DNA of 64,000 nucleotides, taken from assembly GCA_013349285.1 (NCBI GenBank), contig DUZU01000002.1, positions 1 to 64,000 on the forward strand, written 5' to 3'. Of this stretch, positions 25,035 to 32,752 are shown in pieces; position 1 is the stretch's first letter; each line of letters starts with the position of its first letter. The notes below the pieces were generated by a model. The model was given only the letters and a program-made list of their open reading frames with translations, was not told the origin of the DNA and did not search any database. A program made the translations under genes and the position numbers. Source of the DNA: Deltaproteobacteria bacterium. GTDB lineage: Bacteria; Desulfobacterota; Desulfobulbia; Desulfobulbales; Desulfurivibrionaceae.

Positions 25035-26234
25035 TTACACAGCTAGGGACAGGGAATCTTCTTTAATAATGTTATGGGCAAATTCCATCCATTTTTCAAC
25101 GGGAAATTTATTTTTTAAAAAGTCGAAATCATTGGTGACCATGGATTTGTTCATGGCCATAAAAAGACATCGATCGGCAATAGCCACACATTTAGTGACG
25201 CCGTCGAGGGTATGCAGGGGTTGGCTGTGGTTGGCCGCCGCATCGATCAGAGAAAAAGGGAAATTCCACCAGATCAACAGGGAACTGCCGAGTTCCTGAT
25301 GGGTTATCCCGAAAACCTCATTTTCTAGTTTAGAGGCATAAAGTCCGTAATTTTCCATAAATGCGCTGCAATTTCTCAGCGTTCCGTCCAAAGAGGCCAA
25401 AAAAACCAGCTTGCCGATATCATGCAACAGGCCGGCGGTTACTGCGGTATCGGTCTGTTCCGGCATAAGTTCATGGGCAATGATGCCGGCGAGTTTGCCG
25501 CATTGGATACTGTGATTGATTATGCGAAGGGCATGACCGTGAAATTTTTTAGGATATTGAAAATGACGGATGGCGCAAAGAAACAAAACCATTTTTCTTG
25601 TTTTGCTGATGCCGAGAAAGAGGATCGCGCGGTACAGGTCTGAAATTTGATTTGTTTTTGAAAAAAGCGCTGAGTTAACCAACTGCAATAGACGGGCACA
25701 TAACACCGGATCTTTTTTAATGATATTGACAACATCATCCATGGCATAATCAGGTTGCTTAAGAAGATCTTCAAGTTCGACAATCAAGGGAGGCAGGCTG
25801 GGCAATCTCTGGCCTTTTTGAATGAAATCCCAACATTTTCTCACCCTTATCTTGGCGCGGACAACAATATCATGCTCAAGGGAATAGCAGGTTGAACTTT
25901 CCAAGGGTAAACAAAATTGACGATGCGCAAGTCCTGCGCCGACAATTTTCAAGAGCGACTCCTCGTTGTTTTTCTTTGAGTAGACAACGCGAAGCGCGTG
26001 GGGACAGTTAACTTGAATATAGCGTAAAAATTCTTCTTTGATAAAACCGGGCAATTGGATATTACAGAGAACCAGATCCGGACGGACCCCGGTTAATAAT
26101 GCTTTTAATTCTTTAAAGGAGTTGCAAAAACATATAAGATGCGACCAATCCTTGAAAGCCACACGGAATAAGGTCTGCAAGTCGGGGTCGGGCTCAACGA
26201 TAAATACCGAACAACTTTTTATTACTTTACGCAA
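25035..26234 (-). CDS. HDOD-domain protein with a degenerate receiver domain
   Basis: The 399-residue protein begins with a receiver-like domain (about 7-125). Its phospho-acceptor position is Asn58 (PDLVLCNIQLPG) and the usual Lys-Pro is Leu-Pro (FCLPLESS), so it should not be phosphorylated. The HDOD domain (about 135-335) starts KGQRLPSLPPLIVELEDLL and includes DPVLCARLLQLVNSALFSK; an HD motif is kept as LLHDIGKLVF (269-278). HDOD proteins serve as signalling scaffolds, often linked to motility or stress. The start is a TTG at 26234 with GGGGGA just upstream; no ATG gives the full receiver fold. The gene is followed by pepA on the same strand. Confidence 0.85.
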   Translation of the reverse strand: MRKVIKSCSVFIVEPDPDLQTLFRVAFKDWSHLICFCNSFKELKALLTGVRPDLVLCNIQLPGFIKEEFLRYIQVNCPHALRVVYSKKNNEESLLKIVGAGLAHRQFCLPLESSTCYSLEHDIVVRAKIRVRKCWDFIQKGQRLPSLPPLIVELEDLLKQPDYAMDDVVNIIKKDPVLCARLLQLVNSALFSKTNQISDLYRAILFLGISKTRKMVLFLCAIRHFQYPKKFHGHALRIINHSIQCGKLAGIIAHELMPEQTDTAVTAGLLHDIGKLVFLASLDGTLRNCSAFMENYGLYASKLENEVFGITHQELGSSLLIWWNFPFSLIDAAANHSQPLHTLDGVTKCVAIADRCLFMAMNKSMVTNDFDFLKNKFPVEKWMEFAHNIIKEDSLSLAV

Positions 26235-26292
26235 AAAAATCCCCCTGGATCACAACATTAAAAGTGATCCTCATAACAGATAAAGGTGCCCC

Positions 26293-26309
26293 TTCACCTA
26301 CCAGGTGAA
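26293..26309. promoter_or_regulatory. Palindrome TTCACCT-acc-AGGTGAA in a divergent promoter region
   Basis: A perfect 7-bp inverted repeat with a 3-base centre lies between the divergent starts of the HDOD gene (59 bases away) and the CNNM-type gene (168 bases away). The size and symmetry fit a dimeric repressor site. It has no T-run. No regulator can be named. Confidence 0.4.
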
Positions 26310-26477
26310 AACTAAAAAATTCGGTGGATTTTTTTCACAACAACGCTTAAGGGAGTTCTATATCTTTAAACTGATGTTTTCTCTTATGCAACAATAAAAT
26401 TCCAAAAACATGCTCATAACAAACTTTATAGGTTTTATGTTTTTGGTCAAGAATTGACAATAACAACGGAGTGTTAG

Positions 26478-27551
26478 ATGATTATACAATTATGCCTGTC
26501 CGCTGGATTAGCCATTATCGTTTCAGCCATGTGCAGTGTTTTTGAGGCGGTCTTATACTCGCTGCCACTGAGCCAGATAGAGATAGTCGGTAAAAAACAT
26601 AAGCAGGTCGGCCGGATCCTTTTAAGTTTAAAAAAGGATATTCATCGCCCCATTATAGCCATTCTCACCCTGAATACCATCGCCAACACCTCCGGCGCCG
26701 CCATCGCCGGCGCCGCCGCGGCGGCGGTGTTCGGTGAGCAGAACATGATCTGGTTTTCCATAATTTTTACCTCCGTTATTCTTACCTTTTCCGAAATAAT
26801 CCCTAAAACTTTAGGCGTTGCCTACTGCCGGGATCTCTCCCTCTGGATATCCTATCCCCTGCTATGGATTGTAAACGTGTTAAAGCCGGTAATCTGGATG
26901 ATACAGACCTTAACCAGGCTGTTGCCGGCCAAGGAAGACGCCTTGCTCGTTTCCGGTGAAGAGATTCAAGCCTTAGCCAGACAGAGCCAGAAATCCGGGG
27001 AAATCAGCATGCAGGAACGGAGGGTTATAACAAACATTCTTGACCTTAAGGGCAAGTCCGTCCGCTCGGTTATGACGCCCCTGACCGTAACCTTTATGCT
27101 CGATGGCAACCTGACGGTTTTAGATGCCATGGGCTTAAAGGAGAATATGACCATGCACAGCAGGATCCCGGTTTACGACCAACATATCGACAATGTCATC
27201 GGATTGTTGCTCCTGAAAGATCTGCTGACCGAGGTAGCTCTGGGTGGCCAACACAAGAAAATCAAAGAACTGATTCAACCTGTTCATTTTGTTCCTGAGA
27301 CCGCCAGGCTTTCAAGCGTTATGCCTGAATTTTTTGACCACAGCAAACATCTGTTCGTAGTGGTCGATGAATATGGTTCTGTGACCGGGGTTATCAGTCT
27401 AGAAGATATTTTTGAGGAAATAATCGGTCGAGAGATTATCGATGAGTCGGATCAGGCCACTGATATGCGTGAACTTGCCAAGCGCAAGCGCAGTACCTTG
27501 CTGAGTCACCTTGCCACCTTAAAAGATGACCAACAGGTAAAAAAGAAGTAA
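26478..27551 (+). CDS. CNNM/CorC-type membrane protein with CBS pair
   Basis: The 357-residue protein has a DUF21/CNNM membrane domain (1-150, about four hydrophobic segments, with ILTLNTIANTSGAAIAGAAA and SEIIPKTLGVAYCRDL) followed by a CBS pair (about 190-330, RSVMTPLTVTFML and VVVDEYGSVTGVISLEDI). Members of this family move or regulate Mg2+ or other cations, and were once called haemolysin C/TlyC-like. It lacks the C-terminal CorC/HlyC domain seen in longer relatives. GGAG stands 6 bases before the ATG. Its stop overlaps the 3' end of the convergent ferredoxin gene by 33 bases. Presence of MgtE nearby suggests more than one route for magnesium. Confidence 0.88.
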   Translation: MIIQLCLSAGLAIIVSAMCSVFEAVLYSLPLSQIEIVGKKHKQVGRILLSLKKDIHRPIIAILTLNTIANTSGAAIAGAAAAAVFGEQNMIWFSIIFTSVILTFSEIIPKTLGVAYCRDLSLWISYPLLWIVNVLKPVIWMIQTLTRLLPAKEDALLVSGEEIQALARQSQKSGEISMQERRVITNILDLKGKSVRSVMTPLTVTFMLDGNLTVLDAMGLKENMTMHSRIPVYDQHIDNVIGLLLLKDLLTEVALGGQHKKIKELIQPVHFVPETARLSSVMPEFFDHSKHLFVVVDEYGSVTGVISLEDIFEEIIGREIIDESDQATDMRELAKRKRSTLLSHLATLKDDQQVKKK

Positions 27552-28895
27552 TCCGAGAATGAGCATGCTGATCCCGATAAAATTTTTAAAGAGCAGCCTG
27601 CCTTCAAAATCTTTAAGGCAGTATTGCCAAAGGATATAACAACCGGCAATGGCGCCGTTCATCATGAAAAAAGCAGACAATACCTGGACCGGGAAATCGG
27701 GGATGGAAAACGCTGTTTTTTCGAGAATGGCAATGCCGAATTGTCTGCCGAAGGTCGGGATAAAATCACCCAACCCGGCCGAAGAGTAACCCATTCGATA
27801 CACAAGCTCACCGGTAAATGCCATGGGAATCAAGATCGGCACCATGGGTGAGAATTTGCCGAACAAAGGATCCTCGGTTATGCCGAATAGCTTACTGCCG
27901 AACCTGATCAGAGCCATCATGATGATAAAGCCGACCAGCAGCATCAAGCTGAACAGCACCGCATCCGGCCATGCTGTTGCTTGGGCCAGCTGGGCATAGA
28001 TATCTTTTTGGCGTAGAAATCTTGCCAATTGCGAACCGATCAAAAACGGCACGATATAGGAACAGGTGATATAGCGCCCCTTGTTGCGGATCAATTCGGA
28101 ATAGGGATTTCTCAGCAGAAGTTGCGGTGAATCACGGTCGCATAACGGCAGACAATGGCCGCAGACCAGGCAGTGCAAGTTGTTCTGGACATTAAAGGCC
28201 CCCAGGTATACCGGGCAGCCGCGCTTATCCTGTTTGCCTTTCCGGCAGGCAAAGGTTTCACAACCCCGACATTTTTCATAATCAGGCCTGAACTCGGTAA
28301 TAGCCAGGGTCGCAGCCGCGCCGCTTATCCGACCAAGGGGGCAGAGATGGCGACACCAGGCCTGGCCGGGATAGAGGATGCCGAGCAAGGCCGCGCCGAA
28401 AACGATGGATAAGACAAAATAGGAAGTGCCCACCGGTGAAAAATCAAGGCCGGCAACCACCTCGGTCCAGATGATCAGGGCAAACAAAAAAACCGAGGTA
28501 TAAACCCCGTACTTTTGCAGAAGACGGGGAACGGGCAATGAAAAGCTCAAACCCTTGCGCTGTAAAAAAAAGCCGAGCCCCGGGAAGGGACAGATGCCGC
28601 ACCACATGCGGCCGACAAAGAACCAGCTGAGAACGATGGTTGGCCAAAGAACGCCCCAGGCCAGAAAGACCGCTACATTTTTTTGAGGGTCCCTGGGGCC
28701 GAACAGGCCGGAGATGACCACCAAAACAAAGAGAATATCACCGGCGGTACGCAGGTAGGCATAATGGTGACGAGCGGCCAGGAATCGCCTGATTCCCGGA
28801 AAAATCCGAAAGAGATCCAAGCGCTCCTCTTCGGCTGAGATAAGACTTTTCAGTGCTCTGGTCCACCAAGTCAAGCTATCACCTCGCCTCTTCAA
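27519..28895 (-). CDS. Polytopic membrane 4Fe-4S ferredoxin (NapH/NosR C-terminal type)
   Basis: The protein has up to 458 residues and at least eight hydrophobic segments. Cys motifs typical of the NapH/CcoG/NosR membrane ferredoxins occur: CGICPF (about 118), CRHLCPLG (about 182), a CRGCETFAC...GCP set (about 210-226) and CLVCGHCLPLCD (about 245). It should move electrons through the inner membrane, but no nap, nos or cco partner is near and the redox partner is unknown. Both plausible starts are TTG: 28895, and 28874, which has AGGTGA just upstream and seems better. The start region overlaps the htrA stop. The 3' end overlaps the CNNM-type gene. Confidence 0.8.
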   Translation of the reverse strand: MKRRGDSLTWWTRALKSLISAEEERLDLFRIFPGIRRFLAARHHYAYLRTAGDILFVLVVISGLFGPRDPQKNVAVFLAWGVLWPTIVLSWFFVGRMWCGICPFPGLGFFLQRKGLSFSLPVPRLLQKYGVYTSVFLFALIIWTEVVAGLDFSPVGTSYFVLSIVFGAALLGILYPGQAWCRHLCPLGRISGAAATLAITEFRPDYEKCRGCETFACRKGKQDKRGCPVYLGAFNVQNNLHCLVCGHCLPLCDRDSPQLLLRNPYSELIRNKGRYITCSYIVPFLIGSQLARFLRQKDIYAQLAQATAWPDAVLFSLMLLVGFIIMMALIRFGSKLFGITEDPLFGKFSPMVPILIPMAFTGELVYRMGYSSAGLGDFIPTFGRQFGIAILEKTAFSIPDFPVQVLSAFFMMNGAIAGCYILWQYCLKDFEGRLLFKNFIGISMLILGLLLFYLLVIF

Positions 28896-29991
28896 GAATT
28901 ATAGGAAGCTGTTGTTGTTGGCCGGCGCGGATAATGGTCAGCGTCACCTTGTCGCCCACCCGATATTTGTCCATGGCATTACGCAGATCATCATACGAGG
29001 ATATTTTTATCTTGTCGATGGCGACAATGATGTCACCGAGAATTATTTCGCCATTGACGGTGGTGGTCCCCCTCAACCCTATCTCCTCGGCGGTGGAGCC
29101 GGTCATGATATTGATGATCAAGACTCCTTTGATGCCGATACGCTCGGCAATCATGTCATTGGCGACGGTAATACCGATGCCGGGATGAATTTGCCGACCA
29201 TAGCGGATAATCTCGGGAACCACTCGGTTGACAACATCCACCGGTACGGCAAAACCTATACCGGAACTGCCGCCGGACGGGCTGTAGATCGCGGTATTGA
29301 CCCCGATCAGCAAACCGGCGCTGTCGAGCAGCGGCCCCCCTGAATTACCTGGATTAATCGCGGCATCGGTCTGAACAACGCCCTGGATGGTGCGGCCGTT
29401 GACGGCTTTTATTTCTCGGCCCAGCGCACTGACAATGCCTGCGGTTAAGGTCTGGTCAAGGCCGAAGGGGTTGCCGATGGCAAAAACCTTCTGGCCCACC
29501 ATCAGGGTAGAGGAATTGCCGATGGGCAGCGGATGGAGTTTCTCGGCGGGAGCTTTGATCTGCAAGACGGCCAGGTCTTTGTCCGGAGCAACCCCGACCA
29601 ATCTGGCTTTCCAGGTGGAATGATCGGCCAAGGTCACCTCGACCCGGCTTGCCGAGTTAATCACATGGTAATTGGTAACGATCCGACCCTCTTTATCCCA
29701 GACAAAGCCGGAACCGGTGCCCTGGGGAATCTCGTAGACATTGAGACTGAACAGGTTGCGCCTTACCTCGATATTGGTAATATAGACCACCGACGGCGAG
29801 GATGCGCGAAAGATTTCAATGGTGTTTTTTTCGTCGGCGGCAAGATCACCACGGGCGAGAATAGCGCGAGGGGTGGCATCCGGATCATGGAGGGGTTTTT
29901 CATAATTGAAAAAAAACCACCATCCCACCAGGATCAGCGCCAGGATAACAAAGGAAGGAATACGCCTTTTCTCTGTTTGCGGATGATCCAT
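28879..29991 (-). CDS. Membrane-anchored HtrA/DegP-type serine protease with PDZ domain
   Basis: The 370-residue protein has one N-terminal membrane anchor (IPSFVILALILVGWWFFF, 11-28) and a periplasmic trypsin-like domain (about 60-250). The catalytic triad is His109 (VTNYHVIN), Asp139 (PDKDLAVLQI) and Ser217 (INPGNSGGPLLD). One PDZ domain follows (about 270-366). The single PDZ and membrane anchor are like DegS rather than DegP, but there is no RseA partner beside it, so quality control or regulated proteolysis are both possible. It starts 3 bases after the mgtE stop and overlaps the downstream ferredoxin, so the three are probably one transcript. Confidence 0.9.
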   Translation of the reverse strand: MDHPQTEKRRIPSFVILALILVGWWFFFNYEKPLHDPDATPRAILARGDLAADEKNTIEIFRASSPSVVYITNIEVRRNLFSLNVYEIPQGTGSGFVWDKEGRIVTNYHVINSASRVEVTLADHSTWKARLVGVAPDKDLAVLQIKAPAEKLHPLPIGNSSTLMVGQKVFAIGNPFGLDQTLTAGIVSALGREIKAVNGRTIQGVVQTDAAINPGNSGGPLLDSAGLLIGVNTAIYSPSGGSSGIGFAVPVDVVNRVVPEIIRYGRQIHPGIGITVANDMIAERIGIKGVLIINIMTGSTAEEIGLRGTTTVNGEIILGDIIVAIDKIKISSYDDLRNAMDKYRVGDKVTLTIIRAGQQQQLPIILEEAR

Positions 29992-29994
29992 AAG

Positions 29995-31380
29995 TTATAG
30001 GGTCAGAAATATTTTGGCGATCATAAAATAGGCGGTAACGCCGAGAATATCGATGGCCGTGGTGACAAAGGGTCCGGTGGCAATGGCCGCGTCAATTTCC
30101 AGCCGCCGCAGGACAAGGGGAACAAAGGTGCCCACCGTGGCCGCCAGGGTCATGGAGAAAAAGATCGACAAGCCCACGACCAGACCAAGTTTCGATGGTT
30201 CGGCATAACCTAAAAAGGCAAGCACGCCGAGGAGCAATCCATAAAAACTGCCCAGGATCAACCCCACTCTCATTTCCTTGAATAACAGGCTGCCCAGGGC
30301 ATTCATGTTGATCCGGCCGGTGGCGAGACCACGGACGACAATGGTGCTGGACTGGGTTGCAATATTCCCACCCATACCGGCGATTATGGGGATAAAAGCT
30401 GCCAGGGCAAGAACCTTCTGCAGTTCAACCTGAAACGAGGTTATGATCAAAATATTGACGATACCGCCCACCCAGGTTGCAAAGAGCCAGGGCGCCCGGA
30501 TCAGGGCATTATTAAAAACAGGTTTGAGTAAAATCTCCTGGTCCTTACCGACACCGGCCATTTGCAGAAATTCTTCCGAGGCCTCTTCGCGGATAACGTC
30601 GATAATATCGTCAACCGTAACAATGCCGACCAGTTTATAATTCTGGTCAATTACCGGCACCGCCAGAAAATTATACTTGGAGACAATATGGGCGACTTCC
30701 CCCTTGTCCATTTCTGTGGTGACCGCAACCACCTTGGGGTTCATGATATTTTTAAGCTGGCGGTAAGGCGGATGCATCAATAATTCGCGCAGGGAAAGCA
30801 CCCCGGACAGCCGGCTGTCCGGGCCATGGGTGATATAGAGATAAAAGGCCATCTCTTTTTCTTCACTGTATTCCTGCACCTTTTTGATGGCATCCCCGAC
30901 GGTCATTTCCTCGTCATGGGCCATAAAGTCGGGAGACATGAGACCACCGGCGGTATTGGGGTCGTACTTAAGAAGCTCGTCCACCTCCTCCCGATCTGAT
31001 TTTTCCATACCCTTACGGATTTCATTGGCTACATTTTCGGGCAGGGCTTCAAAAAGATCGGCGGCATCGTCCTTATCCATCTCTTTGATGATGGAGACCA
31101 TGTATTGGGGGGTGAGATCTTCCACCAGTTCCAGCATGATGGCCTGGTCGATTTCGCTCAGGAAATAACCGACGATGTCGGTCTGGGCGATGATATTAAA
31201 GATATTACGCCGTTCGTCGGTATTGAGATGGCGAAAAATGATCGCAAGATCGGCGGGATGTGTTTTGTTGACCATTTTCAGCAAATGATCAACGGCATTA
31301 CGACGGTTCAACCGACGAATGGTGTCAAGGATGACAACCGCTTCGTTTCCTATGAGTTCTCTTTTGCTTGAAACATTCAT
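29995..31380 (-). CDS. mgtE: Magnesium transporter MgtE
   Basis: The 461-residue protein has the full MgtE layout: a cytoplasmic N-domain of helical repeats (about 20-135, FRHLNTDERRNIF and DDAADLFEALPEN), a CBS pair (about 150-270, MSPDFMAHDEEMTVGDAIKK and GIVTVDDIIDVI) and a C-terminal five-helix pore (about 300-461, with IPIIAGMGGNIATQSSTIVV). Mg2+ binding to the cytoplasmic domains closes the channel. It is the first gene of the mgtE-htrA-ferredoxin run. The 5' untranslated region shows no recognisable M-box riboswitch. Confidence 0.96.
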   Translation of the reverse strand: MNVSSKRELIGNEAVVILDTIRRLNRRNAVDHLLKMVNKTHPADLAIIFRHLNTDERRNIFNIIAQTDIVGYFLSEIDQAIMLELVEDLTPQYMVSIIKEMDKDDAADLFEALPENVANEIRKGMEKSDREEVDELLKYDPNTAGGLMSPDFMAHDEEMTVGDAIKKVQEYSEEKEMAFYLYITHGPDSRLSGVLSLRELLMHPPYRQLKNIMNPKVVAVTTEMDKGEVAHIVSKYNFLAVPVIDQNYKLVGIVTVDDIIDVIREEASEEFLQMAGVGKDQEILLKPVFNNALIRAPWLFATWVGGIVNILIITSFQVELQKVLALAAFIPIIAGMGGNIATQSSTIVVRGLATGRINMNALGSLLFKEMRVGLILGSFYGLLLGVLAFLGYAEPSKLGLVVGLSIFFSMTLAATVGTFVPLVLRRLEIDAAIATGPFVTTAIDILGVTAYFMIAKIFLTL

Positions 31381-31560
31381 GGTCGATTCCCGTCCGTATC
31401 TAAGAAATAGGCGGTGCTACAGCTTGAAACTATAGCTTTATTAAGCAAAATCCGTCAACCCCAAAGGGGGAAGTAGCAAGCTGAATAAATAAGTTTTTTA
31501 TAACGCAACAACATGAACCGCAAATTAAAAAATATCCTGATCCGTTTAAAGACTCTCGCC

Positions 31561-31842
31561 CTAGCCCATCCAGCCGCTCAAGGCGTCGATTATCTTCTGG
31601 GCCTGATCCGGGCTTGAAATATTAAATTTCGACTGCGGGCTGTACTGGCCGTTGATTTTACGATAACGACGGATGGTGTAGCGGTCGGCGCTATACTCCT
31701 CTTTTTTCGCATCCCACTGCTGATAACGAAAAATTATGGTGGCCCAAGCACCCTTGGAAAGCACGACCTTGTCAAGTTCCTTAACAATAACCACACCTTC
31801 TTCTTCATAATTGATCGTTACTTCATCGACAGTTGCAGCCAT
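31561..31842 (-). CDS. Conserved small protein, possibly PC4-like
   Basis: The protein has 93 residues, no signal peptide and no Cys. AGGAT stands 8 bases before the ATG, which supports translation. The order of strands (VVIVKEL, ATIIFRYQQWD, DRYTIRRYRKING) followed by a short helix (DQAQKIIDALSGWM) resembles the PC4/PurA-like single-strand nucleic-acid-binding fold, but this is a visual guess from pattern and length. It is monocistronic by spacing: 180 bases to mgtE and 248 bases from dtxR, with a terminator in the latter gap. If not PC4-like, it is simply an uncharacterised cytoplasmic protein. Confidence 0.6.
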   Translation of the reverse strand: MAATVDEVTINYEEEGVVIVKELDKVVLSKGAWATIIFRYQQWDAKKEEYSADRYTIRRYRKINGQYSPQSKFNISSPDQAQKIIDALSGWMG

Positions 31843-31914
31843 ATTATATATCCTGATTTGTTTATAGTTTAAAAGAAATGCTCTGAATGGATTGTTGTGA
31901 AAATCTTAAAAAAA

Positions 31915-31946
31915 ACAAGGACTAAGCCGAAAAGCTAAGTCCTTGT
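31915..31946 (-). terminator. Terminator of the feoB-dtxR operon
   Basis: ACAAGGACTAAGC (31915-31927) and GCTAAGTCCTTGT (31934-31946) form a 13-bp stem with one mismatch and a 6-base loop. On the minus strand a run of eight Ts follows. It lies 145 bases after the dtxR stop. Confidence 0.8.
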
Positions 31947-32090
31947 GCATGTTTTAATTTCAATGTTTCAAGTAAACAGGGTCAACCTGCTTAAAAAATT
32001 AATTTTACACATAAAAAAAGTATTTTTTTTTACCATACCGGAACTGAAAAGTCCATCAATTGCACATTTTCCTCTGGAAAGCAGAAAAAT

Positions 32091-32741
32091 CTAATTATCC
32101 AGTTTCCACACAAAGATGTTTTTTACGATTTCCACATCAAGGGCCAGTTCGGTCTGCTCGAATTTTATACAAAAAGCCGGACTCTTACGATGGACGGTAA
32201 CCACCACCCCGGGGCTCAGCCCTAAGGATATCAAATGATGCAGGTTCGAGTGGCTGCCCGGCTTGATATAGGTGATTTTGCCGCTTTGGCCGGGGACAAG
32301 CTGATCAAGGCTGATCACCGTATTGTTAACCACCTGAAGGCCATGGGTGCAGCACTTTCCCTTGGGGATTGGTTTGCCGTCCGGGCAGATCTCGGGATGA
32401 CCGAGCAGAATGCAGATCGATTCCTCAACCTCGGGGTGGAGGTAATGTTCGACCTTGCAGGCTATTTTCTCCATCTCCGTGCTTTTTAGTTTTAAAATGC
32501 TGGTAACCAAAACCTCGGCCAGTCGATGCCGGCGCATAATGCCCTCGGCCAGTTTCTTGCCCTCGTCGGAAAAAATGATCTTTTCCTGTTCTCTGACGAT
32601 CATGCCCGTGGATTCAAGTTCGGCCAGATCGGCATCGACAAAATTGACCGCGCATCTTTTTTTGATCGCCTCAAGGGAATACTTTTTATTCTCACTTGCC
32701 GCCCAAATCGCCTCGAGTATTTCCTCGTATTTTTCATCCAT
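32091..32741 (-). CDS. DtxR-family metal-dependent repressor with C-terminal FeoA domain
   Basis: The 216-residue protein has an N-terminal winged helix (about 1-65), a metal-binding dimerisation region (about 66-125, with KVEHYLHPEVEESICILLGH and PEICPDGKPIPKG) and a C-terminal SH3-like FeoA domain (about 145-216, LDQLVPGQSGKITYIKPG and LGLSPGVVVTVHR). It should sense Fe2+ or Mn2+ and repress metal uptake. It lies 11 bases downstream of feoB with AGGTTGAG before its ATG. No separate feoA exists in the cluster, so the FeoA domain may also contact FeoB. Iron-box-like palindromes upstream of feoB are probable targets. Confidence 0.9.
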   Translation of the reverse strand: MDEKYEEILEAIWAASENKKYSLEAIKKRCAVNFVDADLAELESTGMIVREQEKIIFSDEGKKLAEGIMRRHRLAEVLVTSILKLKSTEMEKIACKVEHYLHPEVEESICILLGHPEICPDGKPIPKGKCCTHGLQVVNNTVISLDQLVPGQSGKITYIKPGSHSNLHHLISLGLSPGVVVTVHRKSPAFCIKFEQTELALDVEIVKNIFVWKLDN

Positions 32742-32752
32742 ATCTCAACCTG

